DNA from: an uncultured Rikenellaceae bacterium
Lineage (GTDB): Bacteria; Bacteroidota; Bacteroidia; Bacteroidales; Rikenellaceae
Length of the DNA: 12,074 nucleotides
Direction of reading: 5' to 3'
Assembly: GCA_910588925.1 (NCBI GenBank)
Contig: CAJURV010000015.1
Span: forward strand, 19,222-31,295
Below are positions 6,772-12,074 of this stretch, one piece after another. Within the stretch, counting starts at the first letter, position 1, and every line of letters begins with the position of its first letter. The notes under the pieces were generated by a model. That model saw only the letters and a program-made list of their open reading frames with translations. It had not been told where the DNA came from and did no database searches. Position numbers and translations under genes: made by a program.

Positions 6772-8724
6772 TCAATCTACGATATAGTTATAGACCTTCA
6801 AATCGGTAATCCGGCTCTTGAAATCGCCGGCCTTTTCGAGAGGAAAGACCAATGTACGTATAAAATCGTTCTTAGCCTCAGTCCCTTCGTTGAGATAACG
6901 CTTCTCCACCCCCATACGTTCGACCAACTCGCCGTTTACGAACAACGAGGTAGACACGCTGTCGCCCGTTATCTTCACACTGATTTTTTCGTTATCGTAC
7001 GGACGGAAACCGAATGTATTGAGATAACCGTCTCGCGCGAAACCGAACATACCGCTCACCGGATCGGACAGGTAGAACACCGCGTAAGGAGAACGGAACA
7101 GCTCCGTTCCCAACGCCTCGGTACGAGCCTCCATATCGAATGTCACCGTATAGCCGTAACCTATCTCGCCATATGGAGACAGTGTTCCCGGCAACAGCTC
7201 CGATGCCTCATAAACCACACCCTTTTCGTGACCTATTTTAGCCGACTGATTCACACCTGGAGCCTCGCTCAAACCGCCCCTTTCGGCATCGAACTCGTCG
7301 AACGCCAAAGACGGAGCCGCATTCCATGTCTTGGTAGCGATAGTCTGCAAAGCCGGCATTACACGATGATGTATATCTTTGACCGATATGCCGTTGCCTA
7401 CTACATCGTTCCACACCGCGAACATACCGCCGAGCACGGAGGAATCCCTCTCTTCGAAAACGGCATCGGCTACGTGAGCGGGCGTCCATTTATCGTAAAG
7501 GTATCTGGTGTTCAGATAGTCGTAATAATAACCGGCAAGGGGAACTATGTATGTGTAACGGTCGGGAATGCTCACCAACTTATATCCCTGCCGCACCATC
7601 TCATCTGGATCGGCGTAACCGTTGTACCATGCGTACATAACCACATCGTCGGCCTTGACGGGAGTGTCACCGTCGGCGTGTGTAAGGGCTCCCCATACGC
7701 ACGCTTGCTTCCCGAAGCTCTCCACATATCGGATATAACGGTCTGTAAAAGCACGGAACTGCTCCACCACGGCCTTGTCCTTATTGGAATATTCGTCGGT
7801 GCCGATATGCACTCTACGCCCCACGAACACGGGACTCTCTCCCCCAAGATACTCTGCGAAAAGCGAGTCCATAAAGGAGTACACTTCCGGTTCGGATAGG
7901 TCGAGATGATCCATGCCGTACTCCTTGCTTCCCAGCACCGGGTTGTAACGGCTGAAAGCGAGCGTATGCGCGGGTGCGTCTATCTCGGGGATGATCTCGA
8001 CGAACCTGTCGGCGGCATCGGTCTGAAAATCGACAAACTCTCCCTTAGAGTAATATCCATCGCGGGAGGTAAGACCGGGGAAGGTCTCGCACTCGAGACG
8101 AAAGGCAGCGTATGTCTTGTCCCAGTCGTTGTTGAAATATTGTTTGAACCCGTTATCGTTCAGATGCACATGGAGGACATTCATCTTATAATAAGACAGA
8201 ATCTTAACCAGATCGCGAAGATACGACATCGGAATAAACTTACGTCCGCAATCGAGCATGATACCGCGAACGGGATAGTCCGGAACATCGCGAACGAACC
8301 CTTTAGGCAACCGGTGATCAGGCGTCTGCTCGCCTATCTGAAGCAAAGTACGGGTAGCCCAGTACACCCCCTCGGACTTACCGGCCGAAATTCTAACGAA
8401 CCGGTCTATATCAATTGTGTAGCCCTCTTGCCCCAAACTGTCGTCGGGCACGAGCGTCATAAAGAAATCTCTGGCATTAGGCCTGCCTTTCAGCACCTCC
8501 GGAGCCATCCCGAACATAGAGGCATAATCCTCGGCGAAGATAGCCGCCACATTCCCGAGCGCATCGTCACCGTAAACTACACGTGTCCTCTCGCTGGGAA
8601 CGAAAACCCCATCCCGACCCGTCCACTCCTTAAGCTCGGGCACTACGAAAGGCTTGGCATTCTCCGCATAAAGCGCCGTCGCAACGAACATACATGCGAC
8701 GACAAGACATATAAATCGGTTCAT
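6772..8724 (-). CDS. Exported GH20 beta-N-acetylhexosaminidase with C-terminal lectin-like domain
   Basis: This glycoside hydrolase family 20 enzyme is expected to remove terminal GlcNAc or GalNAc from glycans such as host mucin or N-glycans, by substrate-assisted catalysis in the periplasm or at the cell surface. The 650-residue product starts with a signal peptide (basic MNR, hydrophobic core, likely cleavage after ALYA at residue 20). An N-terminal GH20b-type domain follows (about 25-150, with EGYTIDID and GVYWATRTLLQ). Next is the TIM barrel, with RGIMLDCGRKF (153-163), LHVHLNDNGF (184-193), EIIPEIDAPAH (243-253) and the catalytic Asp-Glu pair in HIGTDEYSNKD (D310, E311). W437 in FAVWND helps close the active site. 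Residues about 495-650 look like a LamG/concanavalin-like beta-sandwich (SLFVNGELVE). It stands alone, with its own promoter and terminators on both sides. Exact substrate is open. Confidence 0.92.
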   Translation of the reverse strand: MNRFICLVVACMFVATALYAENAKPFVVPELKEWTGRDGVFVPSERTRVVYGDDALGNVAAIFAEDYASMFGMAPEVLKGRPNARDFFMTLVPDDSLGQEGYTIDIDRFVRISAGKSEGVYWATRTLLQIGEQTPDHRLPKGFVRDVPDYPVRGIMLDCGRKFIPMSYLRDLVKILSYYKMNVLHVHLNDNGFKQYFNNDWDKTYAAFRLECETFPGLTSRDGYYSKGEFVDFQTDAADRFVEIIPEIDAPAHTLAFSRYNPVLGSKEYGMDHLDLSEPEVYSFMDSLFAEYLGGESPVFVGRRVHIGTDEYSNKDKAVVEQFRAFTDRYIRYVESFGKQACVWGALTHADGDTPVKADDVVMYAWYNGYADPDEMVRQGYKLVSIPDRYTYIVPLAGYYYDYLNTRYLYDKWTPAHVADAVFEERDSSVLGGMFAVWNDVVGNGISVKDIHHRVMPALQTIATKTWNAAPSLAFDEFDAERGGLSEAPGVNQSAKIGHEKGVVYEASELLPGTLSPYGEIGYGYTVTFDMEARTEALGTELFRSPYAVFYLSDPVSGMFGFARDGYLNTFGFRPYDNEKISVKITGDSVSTSLFVNGELVERMGVEKRYLNEGTEAKNDFIRTLVFPLEKAGDFKSRITDLKVYNYIVD

Positions 8725-8746
8725 ATCTAAAATCTATTTATTTTCG

Positions 8747-8754
8747 TAAAGATA
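8747..8754 (-). promoter_or_regulatory. Probable promoter of the hexosaminidase gene
   Basis: The minus strand reads TATCTTTA, one mismatch from TAnnTTTG, 22 bases before the ATG at 8724, which would give a very short leader. No clear -33 TTTG at the right distance is seen. The strong terminator of the previous unit lies just upstream, so a promoter is needed here. Confidence 0.4.
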
Positions 8755-8786
8755 ATAACAAAAACAGATAATCACTATATCACCTC

Positions 8787-8833
8787 AAAAAACTCGCCCC
8801 GGCCATCCGTATTAATATGGATCGGCCAGGGCG
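8787..8833 (-). terminator. Strong intrinsic terminator after the S46 peptidase gene
   Basis: On the minus strand a hairpin with arms CGCCCTGGCCGATCC and GGATGGCCGGGGCG (one G-T pair and one bulge) encloses a 10-base loop. It is followed directly by AG and six T (8792-8787). This is a classic Rho-independent terminator, about 80 bases after the peptidase stop. It separates the Maf-peptidase unit from the hexosaminidase unit. Confidence 0.87.
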
Positions 8834-8913
8834 AAAGATAGCTGTACGGCGTAATCGACGTACCGTTCGAGGATGCACGGTTTAATTCATAATTACGAAC
8901 ACCCCATATACGC

Positions 8914-10995
8914 CTACCGCAAGTTCATCTCCTCCAACAGATAGCCCGCTCCGGCGAACTTGTCTATAAGGAAGAGGACATAACGTATATCGACCGCGAT
9001 ATTGCGGCAATACTCCTCGTCGAACACTATGTCGCTCATGGTCGACTCCCAGCACCGGTCGAAATTGAGCCCTATCAACTCGCCGTCGCCGTTGATAACA
9101 GGACTGCCGGAATTGCCGCCCGTGGTGTGGTTGCTGGCGATGAAAGCCACCGGCACCGTACCGTTGACAGCCCAGCGTCCGTAATCTTTGGCTTTGTATA
9201 TATCGCGAAGACGCTGAGGCACATTGTAGTCATATATCTCCGGGTTATCCTTCTCCATTATACCGTCTATGGTAGAGACACAGTCATATACCACTCCGTC
9301 GCGCGGAGCGAAGCCGCCCACCTTGCCGTAAGCTATACGGAGCGTTGAATTGGCGTCGGGATAGAACGGACGTTCCGGCTGAAACTCCATCAACCCGCGC
9401 ATGTAATCGCCGTAAAGTGCGGTGATGCTTTTATTCAGATCGCTATAACGGGGCAATATCTTGTCGTTCAGCAGCTTTGTGGTGGCTGCATATACCTTGG
9501 TCGCCGCATCGTCGGCAAATACCTTGCGGGCCTCCGAGGGATCTTTCTCTATCAGCGCATATACGGCCATCGAGTCCGTGAGTACAGAGGCGTCGAATAT
9601 GCTGTCTACCCATCGCGAAACGTCTTTACTTGCGGTCTCCATATCGGCAGTACGGAAATCGGGATCGACATTCTCTACGAACGATCGTGTAACGGCCTTG
9701 GCGATCTCCTCGTCGATGGGACGATGATAGTCTTTATAAAAAGCCTTGGCTACGGCCATCATCCTGTCGTCGGGAGCCGAGGCCAACTGTCCGCCGAAAC
9801 GCAGAAGCTCTATAGTGCGGACGGATTCGTTATAGTAGTCGTAAGCGAACGCATACGGCTCGAGATCTACATAAAGTGAATGGAGACGGTCCGTAAGCCC
9901 TGCATATTCGGGCTTATCGGCAGCCCACTCGGCAAAAGATCTCTCGAGAGCCTCTTTCTGCGACACCACATCGAGGCGCACGACCCCTTTGGTTTCGCCC
10001 TGCCATTTTTTCCATGCGTTAGATACACTGGCATTCTTTGCCGCGTATTTTATTCGTACGGCAGGGTCGGCTGCCTGATGCCTGTTCATTATATCGAGAC
10101 GGGCCGTACGCAAAGCTATCTTGGCCGGATTGCTCTTGTCGGCGATATAGCGTACGGCATCGGAGGTGATATACTCGTAAGTGCGGCCCGGATAACCGTA
10201 TATGAACGTGAAATCGCCCTCTGCTACACCTTTGGTAGAGATAGCGAAAGAGCGTTTGGGGCGATAGGGCACATTGTCTTTGCTGTAATCGGCAGGCTTA
10301 TTGTCTTTGTCGGCATATATACGGAAGAGACAGAAGTCGCCGGTATGGCGGGGCCACATCCAGTTGTCGGTATCGCCTCCGAACTTGCCGATGGCAGAAG
10401 GAGGGCACCCTACCAGACGGACGTCGCGGAACGTCTCGTATACGAAAAGGAAATACTGGTTGCCATAGTAGAGAGACTCGACCGTGGCGCGATAACCGTT
10501 ACCGTCGGTGGCTTCGGCTATGATTTTATTTATATTTTCACGTCGTTTGGCTGCGGCTTGCTCATCGGTCATCTTGCTCTTAACGCCCTTGTTGACCTGC
10601 TCGGTAACATCTTCCATGTATTTGAGGAACGAGGCGGTATAACCTGGGTTGGGCAGCTCCTCATCACGACTCATGGCCCAGAAGCCGTCGGTCAGATAGT
10701 CATGTTCAACAGTACTGTGTTTCTGTATGTTGCCATAACCGCAGTGATGGTTGGTGAGCATAAGCCCCTCGTCGGAAATCACCTCGCCGGTACAGCCTCC
10801 GAGGTGTACCACGGCATCTTTGAGCGAGGCGTTGTTTATGTCGTAAAGATCTTTGGCCGTGAGCCTGAAACCTTTAGACTGCATGTCGGCAAGACGGGCC
10901 GTACCTATGACGCTCGGCAGCCACATCCCCTCCTCCGCAGAGACAATCAATGCACTCAATGACAGGAGAAACGTTGTAAGTGTTCTTTTTAACAT
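8914..10995 (-). CDS. S46 family dipeptidyl-peptidase, DPP11-type (Asp/Glu specific)
   Basis: This serine exopeptidase releases dipeptides from oligopeptide N termini in the periplasm, feeding peptide catabolism. The 693-residue product has a signal peptide with likely cleavage after IVSA (residue 20), giving an EEGMWLP N terminus typical of the family. The chymotrypsin-like triad is visible as H84 (LTNHHCGYG), D220 (RHTGDF) and S629 (GGNSGSPV). A helical lid domain fills about 280-560 between the two halves. R647 in NFDRCWE sits 18 residues after the catalytic Ser, the position of Arg673 in Porphyromonas gingivalis DPP11 (Ser655); DPP7 has Gly there. This arginine binds acidic P1 side chains, so Asp/Glu specificity is predicted. 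The gene begins 31 bases after maf with no promoter seen between them, and a strong terminator follows it. Confidence 0.94.
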   Translation of the reverse strand: MLKRTLTTFLLSLSALIVSAEEGMWLPSVIGTARLADMQSKGFRLTAKDLYDINNASLKDAVVHLGGCTGEVISDEGLMLTNHHCGYGNIQKHSTVEHDYLTDGFWAMSRDEELPNPGYTASFLKYMEDVTEQVNKGVKSKMTDEQAAAKRRENINKIIAEATDGNGYRATVESLYYGNQYFLFVYETFRDVRLVGCPPSAIGKFGGDTDNWMWPRHTGDFCLFRIYADKDNKPADYSKDNVPYRPKRSFAISTKGVAEGDFTFIYGYPGRTYEYITSDAVRYIADKSNPAKIALRTARLDIMNRHQAADPAVRIKYAAKNASVSNAWKKWQGETKGVVRLDVVSQKEALERSFAEWAADKPEYAGLTDRLHSLYVDLEPYAFAYDYYNESVRTIELLRFGGQLASAPDDRMMAVAKAFYKDYHRPIDEEIAKAVTRSFVENVDPDFRTADMETASKDVSRWVDSIFDASVLTDSMAVYALIEKDPSEARKVFADDAATKVYAATTKLLNDKILPRYSDLNKSITALYGDYMRGLMEFQPERPFYPDANSTLRIAYGKVGGFAPRDGVVYDCVSTIDGIMEKDNPEIYDYNVPQRLRDIYKAKDYGRWAVNGTVPVAFIASNHTTGGNSGSPVINGDGELIGLNFDRCWESTMSDIVFDEEYCRNIAVDIRYVLFLIDKFAGAGYLLEEMNLR

Positions 10996-11026
10996 CTGTT
11001 ATATTTTTTGATTTGTTTTCATTATG

Positions 11027-11623
11027 TTATTCTTTCAACATGTTGTCGAGCTCTGTGCACAATCTCTGTATCGGCAACCCTACGACGTTGTAATACGAAC
11101 CGTCTATGGCCTCTATTCCTATATATCCGATCCACTCCTGTATGCCGTATGAACCGGCTTTATCCATAGGCGAATACTTCTCTATATAGTACGAGATCTC
11201 CTCGTCGGTAAGCTTCTTGAATTTAACGCGCGTGGAGACGGAAAAAGAGTGCGTCCTGCAACAGGTGCGGATGGTAACGCCCGTTATAACGGTGTGCCAT
11301 TTACCGCTCAAAAGCCTGAGCATGTCCGAGGCGTGCTCGACACTGACCGGCTTGCCCAATACATTACCCTCGGCTATGACTGTGGTATCGGCCGTAATCA
11401 CTATCTCGTCTTTCTTTATCTCCGACGGATAACATTCCGATTTTTTACGGCTAAGATATTCCGCCACCCCGTCCGCCGGCATATCGTCGGCAAAACTCTC
11501 GTCCGTCTCGAAATACGGGGCCACCCCGAATGTCAATCCGGCATCCTTAAGTAACTGACGTCTGCGGGGAGAACCCGAAGCCAGAATCAGATCGTATCTT
11601 CTAAGTTTATCGTGCAGAAGCAT
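11027..11623 (-). CDS. maf: Maf family nucleoside triphosphate pyrophosphatase
   Basis: This cytoplasmic house-cleaning enzyme hydrolyses dTTP/UTP and modified nucleotides to the monophosphate and pyrophosphate; some relatives are linked to septum inhibition. The 198-residue product is full length. It shows the N-terminal signature ASGSPRRRQLL (15-25), the catalytic Asp in ITADT (D79), LGKP (89-92), DKAGSYGIQ (154-162) and the C-terminal GSYYNVVGLP (175-184). This set fits the YhdE (dTTP/UTP) branch rather than YceF, by motif memory. The ATG at 11623 places the start strand directly before the signature. It is the first gene of a two-gene unit with the S46 peptidase; the two proteins have no obvious functional link and probably just share a transcript. 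Confidence 0.93.
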   Translation of the reverse strand: MLLHDKLRRYDLILASGSPRRRQLLKDAGLTFGVAPYFETDESFADDMPADGVAEYLSRKKSECYPSEIKKDEIVITADTTVIAEGNVLGKPVSVEHASDMLRLLSGKWHTVITGVTIRTCCRTHSFSVSTRVKFKKLTDEEISYYIEKYSPMDKAGSYGIQEWIGYIGIEAIDGSYYNVVGLPIQRLCTELDNMLKE

Positions 11624-11786
11624 AATTTCGTGTTTTCGCGCTTTTACGCTTGCGCGTTCATAATCATTGAAGCGTTATTTACTATCCGGCAATACCGCAA
11701 TGCCGTTCGCATTAGTCCGCTTCATATTACGGCTCTTTTTTAACAAAACTTTACATTACAATTCTCATCAAAAAGATCCTCAACTG

Positions 11787-11794
11787 CAAAATTA
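11787..11794 (-). promoter_or_regulatory. Probable promoter of the maf-peptidase unit
   Basis: The minus strand reads TAATTTTG, a full match to the TAnnTTTG -7 box, with a T-rich stretch rather than a clear TTTG about 19 bases upstream. Transcription would begin near 11780, giving a leader of about 155 bases before the maf ATG. Confidence 0.4.
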
Positions 11795-11953
11795 CAAAAA
11801 CGACACGTTAAAAACACATTATTTCCGATATAATCCATTTTACACAGGTATATTTTACCGCTAAGACATTTTCAAGCCCATCCATATAACGCACTGGATT
11901 TCAACGCAACCGGCACAAATACACAAAAAACGACAAAAATTTCACTCCGAAAT

Positions 11954-11984
11954 TTTGGAATATTGAAAAATGCCCCTATCTTTG
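11954..11984 (+). promoter_or_regulatory. Consensus Bacteroidetes promoter of tRNA-Phe
   Basis: TTTG at 11954-11957 and TATCTTTG at 11977-11984 are separated by exactly 19 bases. This is the full Bacteroidetes TTTG-N19-TAnnTTTG promoter. The tRNA 5' end follows 20 bases after the -7 box. An 8-bp inverted repeat (AAAATTTC at 11936-11943, GAAATTTT at 11949-11956) overlaps the -33 box. Confidence 0.85.
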
Positions 11985-12004
11985 CATCGTCAAAACAAAA
12001 CGAC

Positions 12005-12074
12005 GGTGCCATAGCTCAGATGGTAGAGCAAAGGACTGAAAATCCTTGTGTCCCCGGTTCGATTCCTGGTGGCA
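12005..12074 (+). tRNA. tRNA-Phe (GAA), 3' end cut by window
   Basis: The first 70 bases fold as a tRNA. The acceptor strand is GGTGCCA (12005-12011), the D arm is GCTC/GAGC with GG in the loop, and the anticodon stem is AAGGA/TCCTT with loop CTGAAAA, giving anticodon GAA for phenylalanine. The variable loop is GTGTC and the T loop is TTCGATT. The window ends within the 3' acceptor strand (TGGCA), leaving two paired bases, the discriminator and any CCA outside. The T stem CCCGG/CCTGG carries one C-U mismatch in the middle. Confidence 0.95.

Larger units (their letters stand above)
11624..12004. other. Divergent intergenic region between maf and tRNA-Phe
   Basis: This AT-rich stretch of 381 bases holds the leftward promoter for maf and the rightward promoter for tRNA-Phe, described separately. 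A 5-bp inverted repeat, CGCGC/GCGCG around 11638-11657, lies just before maf in its leader. No credible gene was seen on either strand. Confidence 0.7.

Noticed and set aside
6667..7899. Long open frame on the plus strand opposite the hexosaminidase gene.
   Set aside because: It lies antisense to a clear GH20 gene, has no recognisable family motif and a composition typical of a reverse-frame shadow. The same holds for 9880-10962 (+) opposite the S46 peptidase.
8690..8724. Possible lipoprotein signal (VVAC) at the hexosaminidase N terminus.
   Set aside because: The hydrophobic stretch before Cys11 is only about seven residues, too short for a typical lipobox; a signal peptidase I site after ALYA fits better.
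11675..11725. 16-codon open frame on the minus strand in the maf leader.
   Set aside because: Too short and without any supporting signal or sequence bias; an ATG and stop at this spacing occur by chance.
11667..11864. 65-codon plus-strand frame between maf and tRNA-Phe.
   Set aside because: AT-rich intergenic DNA, low-complexity product, no promoter in the right place and it crosses the maf promoter region.

Overview
The window looks like chromosomal DNA of a gut-type Bacteroidales bacterium. Three things point there: promoters of the Bacteroidetes TTTG-N19-TAnnTTTG class with no Shine-Dalgarno sites, a UpxY-type antiterminator and invertase-like recombinase sequence, and a secreted S46 dipeptidyl-peptidase plus GH20 hexosaminidase. 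An Alistipes-like (Rikenellaceae) source is possible but not shown. All protein genes lie on the minus strand, so transcription runs from right to left; only the tRNA at the right edge is on the plus strand.

Right side (about 8725-12074): a tRNA-Phe gene, cut by the window end, faces right behind a textbook promoter. Facing left are a Maf-family nucleotide pyrophosphatase and, 31 bases downstream, an exported S46 peptidase with the acidic-specific (DPP11-type) arginine. This unit ends at a strong intrinsic terminator (8787-8833). Middle (6772-8754): a single-gene unit encodes an exported GH20 beta-hexosaminidase with its own promoter. An 855-base gene-free stretch follows (5917-6771), holding two terminator-like hairpins, a promoter at 6227-6234 and a roughly 300-base structured leader.

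Left side (1-5916): a surface-polysaccharide operon. Its first gene is the most striking item: a 489-residue fusion of a degraded tyrosine recombinase (SAM-like and catalytic-like domains) to a UpxY/NusG-type antiterminator (NGN plus KOW). Downstream come a UDP-glucuronate decarboxylase (UDP-xylose supply), a Wzx-type flippase, a UDP-glucose 4-epimerase (UDP-galactose supply) and a GT8 glycosyltransferase that runs off the left edge in a run of 12 C. The last four genes are packed with spacings of -1, 0 and 9 bases. The likely logic is that the fusion protein acts on RNA polymerase in its own leader and lets it read through a long operon that makes and exports a glycan containing xylose and galactose or GalNAc. 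In ordinary Bacteroides capsule loci the UpxY factor and the tyrosine invertase are separate proteins; here the two are one polypeptide and the recombinase active site appears dead.
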